Shown here: piece after piece, positions 29,275 through 37,977 of the stretch
Layout: the number at the start of each line of letters is the position of its first letter
Position numbering within the stretch: position 1 is the stretch's first letter
Source of the DNA: Pseudomonas silesiensis
GTDB taxonomy: Bacteria; Pseudomonadota; Gammaproteobacteria; Pseudomonadales; Pseudomonadaceae
Direction of reading: 5' to 3'
Length of the DNA stretch: 64,000 nt
NCBI RefSeq assembly: GCF_001661075.1
Contig: NZ_CP014870.1
Location: 372,001 to 436,000 of the forward strand
Notes under the pieces: model-generated
The model's input: the letters and a program-made list of their open reading frames with translations, nothing else
Told to the model about the DNA's origin: nothing
Database searches by the model: none
Made by a program: the position numbers and the translations under genes

Positions 29275-29480
29275 GATGAGCGGCTTGTGGCCTCCAGCTG
29301 CGTTGTGAGAATAATCGTTAAGGTTGGTCTTTTGCCAACCGGAAAAGGTGAAAGCTTGATGCTGTCTGCCAAAAATAAAGAAAATTCAGCTATTTCTAAC
29401 CTTTGTTCGACAGTCGATCAGGTAGTGCATTCTCGCGAATCACTACATGCAGCCCTCTACACGCCGATCAAGGATAGACC

Positions 29481-32420
29481 ATGAGCCTCCCTTTGCTTGC
29501 CGAACTGCCCGCCGTCCTTCTGCCGCTTGTCTCCCGGGCCGAGCAGTCGTTGCGTACGGCCGCCGCCGCGCTGGACAACGACCAGGGGCTGTCTGGCTGG
29601 ACACCTGAACGCTGGGCCCAATTCGCCCGCGTCACCGCCGCCAGCGACTTCGTGATCGAACAAACTGCGCGCGACCCTTCCATGTTGCTGGAGCTGGTGC
29701 AGTCCGGGGAACTGGACCGCAGTTATGCGCCCGGTGAGTTGTGCGGGCAGATTGCGGCAACGGTGAGCGCGGTCCAGACCGACGATGAGCTCGGCCGCGT
29801 CCTGCGCCGCCTGCGCAATCGCCACCAGGTTCGGATCATCTGGCGCGACCTGACCCGTCAGGCCGATCTGGTCCAGACCTGCCGCGACCTCTCGGACATG
29901 GCCGATGCCAGCATCGATCAGGCCTATCAGTGGTTGTACTCGCGACATAGCCAGCAATTCGGCGTGCCCACCGGCCGGCGCAGTGGCGAACCGCAACAGA
30001 TGGTCATCCTTGGCATGGGCAAGCTCGGCGCGGTGGAGCTCAACCTGTCGTCGGACATCGACCTGATTTTCGCGTACCCCGAGGGTGGAGAAACCGTCGG
30101 TGTGAAGCGCTCGCTGGATAACCAGGAATTTTTCATTCGGCTTGGCCAGCGTCTGATCAAGGCGCTGGACCCGATGACTGTCGACGGCTTCGTGTTCCGT
30201 GTCGACATGCGCCTGCGGCCCTACGGTTCGGCAGGCGCACTGGTGCTGAGCTTCAATGCGCTGGAGCAGTATTACCAGGATCAGGGCCGCGACTGGGAGC
30301 GCTACGCCATGATCAAGGCGCGGGTGGTGGCTGGCGATCAAGTGGCCGGCGCGCAGTTGCTCGACCTGTTGCGGCCGTTCGTTTACCGGCGTTATCTGGA
30401 CTTTTCGGCCATCGAGGCGCTGCGCACCATGAAGCAGCTGATCCAGCAGGAAGTCCGGCGCAAGGGCATGGCCGACAACATCAAGCTGGGCTCCGGCGGC
30501 ATCCGTGAAGTGGAGTTCATCGCCCAGGCCTTCCAGCTGATCCACGGTGGTCGCGACCTGAGCCTGCAACAACGTCCTCTATTGAAAGTGCTGAGCACGC
30601 TGGAAGGTCAGGGTTACCTGCCGCCGGCGGTGGTGAGCGAACTGCGCGAAGGCTATGAATTCCTGCGCTACACCGAGCACGCCATCCAGGCGATTGCCGA
30701 CCGCCAGACCCAGATGCTGCCGGACGGCGCTCGGGACCAGGCGCGCATTGCCTTTATGTTGGGTTTCGACGATTGGGCCGCTTTCCACGAGCAGCTCATG
30801 TATTGGCGCGGCCGGGTAGCGTGGCACTTCGGCCAGGTGATCGCCGACCCCGACGAAGAACAAGGCAGTGAAAACGAAGTGGTGGTCGGCGGTGAATGGT
30901 TGCCGCTGTGGGAAGAAGCCCAGAACGAAGAAGCGGCCTGCCGCCAATTGGAAGAGGGCGGGTTCACCGATGCTACCAAGGCGCTGAAAGCCTTGGCCGG
31001 CCTGCGCGGCAGCCCGCAGTTGCGTGCCATGCAGCGCCTGGGACGTGAACGCCTCGATGCCTTCATTCCGCGCTTGCTGGCGCAAGCCGTGGAACACGCC
31101 AATCCCGATCTGGTGCTGGAGCGGGTGCTGCCATTGGTCGAAGCCGTGGCCCGCCGTTCTGCGTACCTGGTGTTGCTGACCGAAAACCCCGGCGCACTAA
31201 GACGCTTGCTGACCCTGTGCGCCGCGAGCCCGTGGATAGCCGAACAAATCACGCGCTTCCCGCTGCTGCTCGATGAACTGCTCAACGAAGGCCGACTGTT
31301 CAAGCCGCCCTTGGCGCCGGAACTGGCCGCCGAGTTGCGCGAGCGCCTGACACGGATTCCCGAGGACGACCTCGAACAGCAGATGGAGGCCCTGCGGCAT
31401 TTCAAACTGGCGCACCGCTTGCGAGTGGCGGCCTCGGAAATCGCCGGGAGCCTGCCGTTGATGAAAGTCAGCGATTACCTGACCTGGCTGGCCGAAGCGA
31501 TTCTCGAACAGGTACTGGCCCTGGCCTGGCGCCAGACCGTGGCCAAGTACGGCACGCCGTTGCGCACCGACGGCACCCTGTGCGATCCCGGATTCGTCAT
31601 TGTCGGTTACGGGAAAGTCGGTGGGCTGGAATTGGGGCATGGTTCGGACCTGGACCTGGTGTTCATCCACGACGGCGATCCGCAGGCGGAAACCGACGGA
31701 CCCAAGCCTATCGATGGCGCCCAGTTCTTCACTCGGCTCGGGCAACGGATCATTCACTTGCTGACGACCCAGACCAACTCCGGTCAGCTTTACGAAGTGG
31801 ACATGCGCCTGCGTCCGTCCGGTGCCTCCGGGTTGCTGGTCAGTTCCCTGGGGGCGTTTGCCCGTTATCAGGAAATCGAAGCCTGGACCTGGGAGCATCA
31901 GGCATTGGTGCGGGCGCGGGTACTGGTGGGCAGTGAGGATGTCGGCCGGGCGTTCGAAAAAGTGCGTGCCGCGGTGTTGGGCAAATCACGAGACCTGGCA
32001 ACCTTGCGTCAAGAGGTCAGCGAGATGCGCGCCAAGATGCGCGATAACCTCGGCAGCAAGAGCACCGCGGCAGGCACCGGGGCAAACGCCTTCGAGGCCA
32101 CGGCGCCATTCGATCTCAAGCAAGACGCCGGAGGTATCGTCGATATTGAATTTATGGTGCAATACGCGGCTCTGGCGTGGTCGCAAACGCATCCGTCATT
32201 GCTGCGCTGGACCGACAACATCCGCATTCTGGAGGGGCTGGAGGAGGAAGGGCTGATGCCCGCCGAAGACGCCAGCCTGTTGCGTGAGGCCTATAAAGCC
32301 TACCGTTCCGCCGCCCACCGGCAGGCCTTGCAGAAGGACCCCGGCGTGATACCCGGCGACCAGTTCGCGGACGAACGACGGCAGGTACTGCGGATCTGGC
32401 GTGAGCTAGGGTTAAGCTGA
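29481..32420 (+). CDS. glnE: Bifunctional glutamine synthetase adenylyltransferase/adenylyl-removase
   Basis: 979-residue enzyme that adenylylates (inactivates) and de-adenylylates glutamine synthetase in response to PII and glutamine. Two nucleotidyltransferase domains are visible. The N-terminal adenylyl-removase has GMGKLGAVELNLSSDIDLIF near residue 178. The C-terminal adenylyltransferase has GYGKVGGLELGHGSDLDLVF near 709. Both retain the G-K-x-G...S-D-x-D metal site. The length is that expected (E. coli 946). The ATG at 29481 follows AAGGAT with good spacing. A strong palindrome after the stop separates it from waaF. From memory PAO1 has ilvE between these two genes; here it is absent. 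Confidence 0.97.
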   Translation: MSLPLLAELPAVLLPLVSRAEQSLRTAAAALDNDQGLSGWTPERWAQFARVTAASDFVIEQTARDPSMLLELVQSGELDRSYAPGELCGQIAATVSAVQTDDELGRVLRRLRNRHQVRIIWRDLTRQADLVQTCRDLSDMADASIDQAYQWLYSRHSQQFGVPTGRRSGEPQQMVILGMGKLGAVELNLSSDIDLIFAYPEGGETVGVKRSLDNQEFFIRLGQRLIKALDPMTVDGFVFRVDMRLRPYGSAGALVLSFNALEQYYQDQGRDWERYAMIKARVVAGDQVAGAQLLDLLRPFVYRRYLDFSAIEALRTMKQLIQQEVRRKGMADNIKLGSGGIREVEFIAQAFQLIHGGRDLSLQQRPLLKVLSTLEGQGYLPPAVVSELREGYEFLRYTEHAIQAIADRQTQMLPDGARDQARIAFMLGFDDWAAFHEQLMYWRGRVAWHFGQVIADPDEEQGSENEVVVGGEWLPLWEEAQNEEAACRQLEEGGFTDATKALKALAGLRGSPQLRAMQRLGRERLDAFIPRLLAQAVEHANPDLVLERVLPLVEAVARRSAYLVLLTENPGALRRLLTLCAASPWIAEQITRFPLLLDELLNEGRLFKPPLAPELAAELRERLTRIPEDDLEQQMEALRHFKLAHRLRVAASEIAGSLPLMKVSDYLTWLAEAILEQVLALAWRQTVAKYGTPLRTDGTLCDPGFVIVGYGKVGGLELGHGSDLDLVFIHDGDPQAETDGPKPIDGAQFFTRLGQRIIHLLTTQTNSGQLYEVDMRLRPSGASGLLVSSLGAFARYQEIEAWTWEHQALVRARVLVGSEDVGRAFEKVRAAVLGKSRDLATLRQEVSEMRAKMRDNLGSKSTAAGTGANAFEATAPFDLKQDAGGIVDIEFMVQYAALAWSQTHPSLLRWTDNIRILEGLEEEGLMPAEDASLLREAYKAYRSAAHRQALQKDPGVIPGDQFADERRQVLRIWRELGLS

Positions 32421-32428
32421 TTCTCGAG

Positions 32429-32458
32429 CGGGGAGGCATATGCCTCCCCGGTTCGTTT
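32429..32458 (+). terminator. Terminator-like palindrome between glnE and waaF
   Basis: A perfect 22-bp palindrome (32429-32450; half CGGGGAGGCAT) followed by GTTCGTTT. It starts 8 bp after the glnE stop and ends 19 bp before the waaF ATG. It could end glnE transcripts, with partial read-through into the LPS genes. Confidence 0.7.
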
Positions 32459-32469
32459 ATGGAAACCAC

Positions 32470-33504
32470 ATGAAAATTCTGATCGTTGGGCCCAGTTGGG
32501 TCGGTGACATGGTGATGGCGCAGACACTGTTTCAGTGCCTCAAGCAACGCCACCCGCAATGCGAAATCGACGTGCTGGCCCCCGAGTGGAGCCGGCCGAT
32601 TCTCGAGCGCATGCCCGAAGTGCGACGGGCCTTGAGCTTTCCGCTCGGCCACGGCGCCCTGGAGCTGGCGACCCGTCGACGCATCGGCAAATCCCTGGCC
32701 GGCCAGTACGACCAGGCGATCCTGCTGCCCAATTCCCTGAAGTCGGCGCTGGTGCCGTTCTTCGCCGGTATCCCGAAACGCACCGGCTGGCGTGGCGAGT
32801 TCCGTTATGGCCTGCTCAATGACGTGCGCACGCTGGACAAAGAACGCTACCCGCTGATGATCGAGCGCTTCATGGCCTTGGCTTACGAGCCCGGCCTTGA
32901 GCTGCCCAAGCCTTATCCGCGGCCGAGCCTGCAAATCGATCCGGTCAGCCGGGAAGCGGCGCTGGCCAAGTTCGGTCTGACCCTAGACCGTCCGTTGCTG
33001 GTGCTGTGCCCCGGTGCCGAGTTCGGCGAATCCAAGCGCTGGCCGTCCGAACACTACGCCAAGGTCGCCGAAGCGAAGATTCGTGAAGGCTGGCAAGTCT
33101 GGTTGTTCGGTTCGAAGAACGATCATGGCGTTGGCGAAGACATCCGGTCGCGGCTGATTCCCGGCTTGCGTGAAGAGTCGGTGAACCTCAGTGGCGGCAC
33201 GTCCCTGGCCGAAGCCATCGACCTGATGTCCTGCGCCGACGCGGTAGTCTCCAACGACTCCGGTCTGATGCATGTCGCTGCCGCGCTGAATCGCCCGCTG
33301 GTGGCGGTATACGGCTCGACCTCGCCGGGCTTCACGCCGCCATTGGCCGAACACGTCGAGATCGTGCGCCTGGGCATCGAATGCAGTCCGTGCTTCGATC
33401 GCACGTGCCGCTTCGGGCATTACAACTGCCTGCGTCAGCTGATGCCGCATGCGGTGAACGAAGCCTTGCAGCGGTTGCAGGGCACTGTGGTCGAGGTCAA
33501 ATAA
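32470..33504 (+). CDS. waaF: ADP-heptose:LPS heptosyltransferase II
   Basis: 344-residue GT9 glycosyltransferase that adds the second heptose to the inner core. It starts MKILIVGPSWVGDMVMAQTL. The ADP-heptose-binding C-terminal part has LVLCPGAEFGESKRWP (about 178-193) and VVSNDSGLMHVAAALNRPLV (about 258-277). The ATG at 32470 is chosen over an in-frame ATG at 32440 that lies inside the palindrome; GGA precedes it. It is first gene of the waaFCGP run. Only one base separates its stop from the waaC start. Confidence 0.96.
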   Translation: MKILIVGPSWVGDMVMAQTLFQCLKQRHPQCEIDVLAPEWSRPILERMPEVRRALSFPLGHGALELATRRRIGKSLAGQYDQAILLPNSLKSALVPFFAGIPKRTGWRGEFRYGLLNDVRTLDKERYPLMIERFMALAYEPGLELPKPYPRPSLQIDPVSREAALAKFGLTLDRPLLVLCPGAEFGESKRWPSEHYAKVAEAKIREGWQVWLFGSKNDHGVGEDIRSRLIPGLREESVNLSGGTSLAEAIDLMSCADAVVSNDSGLMHVAAALNRPLVAVYGSTSPGFTPPLAEHVEIVRLGIECSPCFDRTCRFGHYNCLRQLMPHAVNEALQRLQGTVVEVK

Positions 33505-33505
33505 T

Positions 33506-34567
33506 TTGCGGGTTCTGCTGATCAAGACTTCTTCGCTGGGCGACGTGATTCACGCGTTGCCAGCGCTGACCGACGCGGCGCGAGCGATCCCCGGCATCCA
33601 GTTCGACTGGGTGGTGGAGGAGGGTTTTGCCGAAATTCCGACCTGGCACCCGGCTGTGGGCAAGGTGATTCCAGTGGCGATTCGTCGCTGGCGCAAGAAT
33701 ATCTGGCAGACCATCAAGAGTGGCGAGTGGAAGCGCTTCAAGCAAAGTGTTCGCGCTAACAAATATGATTTGGTGATCGATGCCCAAGGCCTGCTCAAAA
33801 GTGCCTTGCTGACCCGATATGCCAAAGCCCCGGTGGCCGGGCTGGATAAAAACTCGGCCCGTGAGCCGATTGCCGCACGCTTCTATTCCCGGCGTCTGGC
33901 CGTGGCCCGTGGGCAACACGCGGTGGAGCGGGTGCGTCAGCTATTTGCCGTGGCCCTGGGTTACGACCTGCCAAAAGGCATGGGCGATTACGGCTTGAAC
34001 GTCGAACGACTGGTGGAGTTGCCGCGCAAGAATCCTTACGTGGTGTTCCTGCACGGCACCACTTGGGACACCAAACACTGGCCTGAAGCCTACTGGCGCG
34101 AGCTGGCCGAGCGTGTCGGCTTTCTCGGTGTGGCGGTGAAGCTGCCGTGGGGTAATCCGATCGAGAAAGCCCGCGCCGAGCGCATCGCCAAAGACATGAA
34201 ACACGTCGAAGTGCTGCCCAAGCTGAACCTGGCGGGCGTCGGCAAGGTGCTGGCCGGGGCGCAAGCCTGCGTCGCGGTGGACACCGGACTCGGGCACCTC
34301 GCCGCGGCGCTGGATGTGCCAACGCTGTCGTTGTTCGGCCCGACCAACCCGGGCCTTACCGGTGCCTATGGTAAATCGCAGATTCACATCGCCAGCGATT
34401 TCCCTTGTGCGCCGTGTATGCAAAAGAAATGTACGTATCAACCGACAGCTGAAGATGCCCGTCAGTTTGATCTTAAGCGCGAGTGGCCCCTGTGCTTCAC
34501 GCGTCTGAACCCCGAGCGTGTCGCGAGCCGATTGAGCACGTTGTTACTGGCTGAGGAGCTGCGCTGA
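33506..34567 (+). CDS. waaC: ADP-heptose:LPS heptosyltransferase I
   Basis: 353-residue GT9 enzyme that adds the first heptose to Kdo. The N-terminus is LRVLLIKTSSLGDVIHALPA with a TTG start, one base after the waaF stop. The donor-site motif is CVAVDTGLGHLAAALDVPTL (about 252-271), followed by LFGPTNPG. It ends with a 1-base overlap (TGATG) on waaG. Translation is probably coupled to waaF, which would explain the weak start codon. Confidence 0.96.
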   Translation: MRVLLIKTSSLGDVIHALPALTDAARAIPGIQFDWVVEEGFAEIPTWHPAVGKVIPVAIRRWRKNIWQTIKSGEWKRFKQSVRANKYDLVIDAQGLLKSALLTRYAKAPVAGLDKNSAREPIAARFYSRRLAVARGQHAVERVRQLFAVALGYDLPKGMGDYGLNVERLVELPRKNPYVVFLHGTTWDTKHWPEAYWRELAERVGFLGVAVKLPWGNPIEKARAERIAKDMKHVEVLPKLNLAGVGKVLAGAQACVAVDTGLGHLAAALDVPTLSLFGPTNPGLTGAYGKSQIHIASDFPCAPCMQKKCTYQPTAEDARQFDLKREWPLCFTRLNPERVASRLSTLLLAEELR

Positions 34568-35691
34568 TGCAATTGGCATTTGTCTTGTACAAGTACTTTC
34601 CCTTTGGCGGCTTGCAGCGCGATTTCATGCGTATCGCCTTGGAATGCCAGCAGCGAGGCCATCAGATTCGCGTCTACACGCTGATCTGGGAAGGTGACAT
34701 CCCACCGGGCTTCGAAGTGCTGGTGGCGCCGGTCAAGGCGTTGTTCAACCATCGGCGCAATGAAAAGCTCAGCGAGTGGATGGAAGCGGACTTGGCCAAG
34801 CGTCCGGTAGACCGCTTGATCGGTTTCAACAAGATGCCGGGCCTGGACGTTTACTACGCCGCCGACGGTTGCTTCGAAGACAAGGCGCAGAATCTGCGCA
34901 ACTCGCTGTACCGTCGCTGGGGTCGCTATCGACACTTCGCCGAGTACGAGCGCGCGGTGTTCGCCAAGGACGCCAAGACTGAAGTGCTGATGATTTCCGA
35001 GGTCCAGCAGCCGCTGTTCATCAGGCATTACGACACGCCGCTGCAGCGCTTCCATCTGCTGCCGCCAGGCATCGCCCAGGACCGTCGTCGTCCACCGGAC
35101 GCGGATGAAATTCGCGCCGGGTTTCGCGCCGAATTCAAGCTGAAGGACGATGAACTGTTGCTGGTGCAGATCGGCTCCGGGTTCAAGACCAAGGGTGTGG
35201 ATCGCAGCCTCAAGGCGCTGGCCGCATTGCCCGCGGACCTGAAGAAACGCACCCGGTTGTTTGTAATTGGCCAGGACGACCCCAAGTTATTCCAGATGCA
35301 AAGTGCCGCCTTGGGCCTTGGGGACAACGTGACGTTCCTCAAGGGTCGTAGCGATATCCCGCGTTTCCTGCTCGGTGCCGATCTGTTGATTCACCCGGCG
35401 TATAACGAAAACACCGGGACCGTGTTGCTTGAAGCCCTGGTGGCCGGGTTGCCGGTGCTGGTGAGTGCGGTGTGTGGTTATGCCCATTACATCGCCGAGG
35501 CCGATGCCGGTCTGGTGCTGGACGAGCCTTTCGATCAGGCACAGTTGACCCAATACCTGACGGGGATGTTGAACGACGATCAAGCGCGGGCGGCCTGGAG
35601 CCGCAACGGCCTGGCCTTCGCCGAGACGGCCGACCTCTATAGCATGCCGCAGCACGCGGCCGATGTGATTCTCGCGGAGCACGCGCAATGA
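34567..35691 (+). CDS. waaG: UDP-glucose:(heptosyl)LPS alpha-1,3-glucosyltransferase
   Basis: 374-residue GT4 glycosyltransferase adding the first outer-core sugar to heptose II. It starts MQLAFVLYKYFPFGGLQRDF, the WaaG hallmark. The C-terminal nucleotide-sugar site is HPAYNENTGTVLLEALVAGL (E-x7-E), around residues 277-296. Its start overlaps waaC by one base and its end overlaps waaP by 4 bp. In Pseudomonas the first outer-core residue can be galactosamine; the sequence alone does not settle the donor. Confidence 0.94.
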   Translation: MQLAFVLYKYFPFGGLQRDFMRIALECQQRGHQIRVYTLIWEGDIPPGFEVLVAPVKALFNHRRNEKLSEWMEADLAKRPVDRLIGFNKMPGLDVYYAADGCFEDKAQNLRNSLYRRWGRYRHFAEYERAVFAKDAKTEVLMISEVQQPLFIRHYDTPLQRFHLLPPGIAQDRRRPPDADEIRAGFRAEFKLKDDELLLVQIGSGFKTKGVDRSLKALAALPADLKKRTRLFVIGQDDPKLFQMQSAALGLGDNVTFLKGRSDIPRFLLGADLLIHPAYNENTGTVLLEALVAGLPVLVSAVCGYAHYIAEADAGLVLDEPFDQAQLTQYLTGMLNDDQARAAWSRNGLAFAETADLYSMPQHAADVILAEHAQ

Positions 35692-36494
35692 AGTTGATGC
35701 TGGCTGAACCGTTCAAGAGCCTCTGGGCCGGACGCGACCCGTTCGCCGAAGTCGAGAAGCTCGAGGGCGAGGTGTATCGCGAGCTTGAAGCGCGCCGCAC
35801 CCTGCGTACCGTGGTTGATGGCAATGGCTTTTTCGTGAAGATCCACCGCGGCATTGGCTGGGGCGAGATCGTCAAGAATCTGATCACAGTCAAGCTGCCT
35901 GTGCTCGGTGCCGGCCAGGAATGGAAGGCTATTCAACGCCTGCAAGAAGTCGGCGTGCCGACCATGACCGCCGTCGCTTACGGCGAGAAAGGCAGCAACC
36001 CGGCGGATCAACACTCGTTCATCATTACCGAAGAACTGGCACCCACCGTCAGCCTCGAAGATTTCAGTATCGATTGGGTCAAGCAGCCGCCGTTGCCCAA
36101 GCTCAAGCGTGCGCTCATTGCCGAAGTCGCGCGCATGACCGGCATGATGCACCGCGCTGGCGTCAATCACCGCGACTGTTACATCTGCCACTTCCTGCTG
36201 CACACCGACAGACCGGTGACGGCTGAAGACTTGAAGCTGTCGATAATCGACCTGCACCGCGCCCACACCCGCCCGACGATTACCCAGCGCTGGCGCAACA
36301 AGGACCTGGCGGCGCTGTATTTTTCGGCGCTGGACATCGGCCTGACCCGTCGCGACAAACTGCGTTTCCTCAAGGGCTATTTCCAGCAGCCCTTGCGCCA
36401 GATCCTCGGCGAAGAAGCCGGGTTGCTCAGCTGGCTCGAAGGCAAGGCCAACAAGCTCTATGAGCGTAAACAGCGATACGGGGACGCGCTCTGA
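35688..36494 (+). CDS. waaP: LPS core heptose(I) kinase WaaP
   Basis: 268-residue sugar kinase that phosphorylates heptose I of the inner core; the length equals that of P. aeruginosa WaaP, where it is essential. Protein-kinase-like motifs are present: catalytic loop VNHRDCYICHFLLHTDR (about 160-176) and metal-binding LSIIDLHRAHTRP (about 183-195). N-terminal lobe residues lie in GNGFFVKIHRGIGWGEIVKN. It overlaps waaG by 4 bp and wapP by 1 bp. It is a cytosolic, membrane-associated enzyme. Confidence 0.96.
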   Translation: MKLMLAEPFKSLWAGRDPFAEVEKLEGEVYRELEARRTLRTVVDGNGFFVKIHRGIGWGEIVKNLITVKLPVLGAGQEWKAIQRLQEVGVPTMTAVAYGEKGSNPADQHSFIITEELAPTVSLEDFSIDWVKQPPLPKLKRALIAEVARMTGMMHRAGVNHRDCYICHFLLHTDRPVTAEDLKLSIIDLHRAHTRPTITQRWRNKDLAALYFSALDIGLTRRDKLRFLKGYFQQPLRQILGEEAGLLSWLEGKANKLYERKQRYGDAL

Positions 36495-37228
36495 TGCCAG
36501 GCTGGAAACTGGAACCTGCTTACAGCGATCTGGCAGAAGATTTCGGCAGCCTCGAGGCAGTGTTTGCGCTCGAGGGTGAGCGCTTGACCCATGACCTGCT
36601 GTCCGAGGTCATTCGCGTCAAGCGCAATGGCGTCAACTATTACGTCAAACGCTACGTCGGTGCGGGTAAGGGGCTGCGTCGTTACCTGGGCAAGCCCCGG
36701 GTCAAAGCCGAGTGGCAGAACCTCAAGCGCTTCGCCAAGTGGGGCATTCCCACGGCCGAGGTGGTGGCCTGGGGGCTGGAGCGGCGCGGCGCGGCTTATG
36801 ATCGCGGCGCGATGATCACCCGCGAACTGCCCAATACCGAAGATCTGTCCGCCCTGGCCGAACGGCATGATCCCAAGCTGGCGGACCGCGCCTGGGTCGA
36901 CACCGTCAGTCGACAGTTGGCCAGCTACACCCGGACCATGCACGATCATCGCTTCACCCATAACGATTTGAAGTGGCGCAACCTGTTGATCGACGATCAG
37001 GCCCGGTTGTTTCTGATCGACTGCCCCAACGGCGACTTCTGGCGTGGCTTCTGGCTCAAATACCGCATTACCAAGGATCTGGCCTGCCTGGACAAGGTGG
37101 CCAAGTATCAACTGTCGGCCACCCAGCGCCTGCGCTTTTACCTGCAATACCGGCAACGGACCCGGCTCGATGCAGCTGACAAAAAAAGGATCCGGCACGT
37201 GGTGAGATTTTTCGAGGGGCGCGAATGA
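36494..37228 (+). CDS. wapP: LPS core kinase, WapP-like
   Basis: 244-residue InaA/WaaP-fold kinase in the position of PA5008 (wapP). The N-lobe Lys lies in VNYYVKRYVGAGKGLRRYLG (about 49-68). The catalytic loop FTHNDLKWRNLLIDD (about 155-169) keeps Asp and Asn, and the metal-binding Asp is in LFLIDCPNG. It overlaps waaP by 1 bp and the next kinase by 4 bp. It probably phosphorylates an inner-core heptose; the exact position is not readable from sequence. Confidence 0.88.
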   Translation: MPGWKLEPAYSDLAEDFGSLEAVFALEGERLTHDLLSEVIRVKRNGVNYYVKRYVGAGKGLRRYLGKPRVKAEWQNLKRFAKWGIPTAEVVAWGLERRGAAYDRGAMITRELPNTEDLSALAERHDPKLADRAWVDTVSRQLASYTRTMHDHRFTHNDLKWRNLLIDDQARLFLIDCPNGDFWRGFWLKYRITKDLACLDKVAKYQLSATQRLRFYLQYRQRTRLDAADKKRIRHVVRFFEGRE

Positions 37229-37977
37229 CTGATTTTCTCGCCGCGCAAGACCGGGCGCTGCTCGCGCGTCACGGCCTCGACACCTTCGATGCACTCTGGG
37301 CCAGGCAACTCGACGCCGTGGATGAGCCCAACACCGCGCGCGGTGGCTGGAGCAGCGTGTTTCGGCTGGATCTGGAAGGTCAGGGTTACTACCTCAAGCG
37401 CCAGAGCAACTATCAAATGCGCACCTTGCATGCACCGTTTGGCGAGCCGAGTTTTGCCCGGGAATTTCGCAACATCAGTCGCTATGAGCGCTTTGGGATT
37501 CCCGCACTGAAGGCGGCGTTTTTCGGTGAGCGCAAAGTCGATGGCGAGGTTCGGGCGATTCTGTTGACCCGTGCCCTCGACGGCTGGGATGACCTGGATT
37601 CGTTTTTGCAGCGCTGGTCGGATTTAAGCGCCGCCCAGCACTCGATGATTCTGCAGGCCTGTGGGCAATTGGCCCGGCGTCTTCATGGCGCGCGTCAGGT
37701 TCACGGCTGCTTCTACCCCAAGCATATTTTTCTCCAGGCCACCGGCGAAGGTTATCAGGCCCAACTGATCGACCTGGAAAAGACCCGGCCATTATTGTTC
37801 GGTTCGCGTGACCGGGCCAAAGACCTGGAGCCGTTGCTGCGCCGGGCGCCGGAGTGGACCGAAGCGCAGTTGCGCGAGTTACTGGCCGCCTATCTGGATC
37901 AACCCCGGGACAGCACGCTGATCGATAGCTGGCTGACCCGCCTGCACGCGCGACGCAGCCACAAGGAGACCCGCTGA
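37225..37977 (+). CDS. wapQ: LPS core kinase-like protein, WapQ-like, InaA family
   Basis: 250-residue InaA-type protein in the place of PA5007 (wapQ). The N-lobe has GGWSSVFRLDLEGQGYYLKR with the candidate Lys near residue 52. The catalytic loop reads VHGCFYPKHIFLQ (about 154-166), where the usual HxD Asp is replaced by Cys. LIDLEKTRPL keeps the metal-binding Asp. Many InaA proteins share this H-x-C/N-x-YPKH pattern, so activity may use other residues or be absent. It overlaps wapP by 4 bp and the following gene by 1 bp, so it belongs to the same unit. Confidence 0.84.
   Translation: MTDFLAAQDRALLARHGLDTFDALWARQLDAVDEPNTARGGWSSVFRLDLEGQGYYLKRQSNYQMRTLHAPFGEPSFAREFRNISRYERFGIPALKAAFFGERKVDGEVRAILLTRALDGWDDLDSFLQRWSDLSAAQHSMILQACGQLARRLHGARQVHGCFYPKHIFLQATGEGYQAQLIDLEKTRPLLFGSRDRAKDLEPLLRRAPEWTEAQLRELLAAYLDQPRDSTLIDSWLTRLHARRSHKETR

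Larger units (their letters stand above)
29098..29480. promoter_or_regulatory. aceE-glnE divergent intergenic region
   Basis: 383 bp without a gene. It holds the two operator candidates listed separately, TATA-rich stretches at 29167-29176 and 29251-29258, and an AT-rich segment 29360-29400 before glnE. No RNA gene was recognised. Confidence 0.7.

Noticed and set aside
26575..29484. 969-codon plus-strand frame over aceE
   Set aside because: Antisense shadow; the minus strand encodes full-length AceE.
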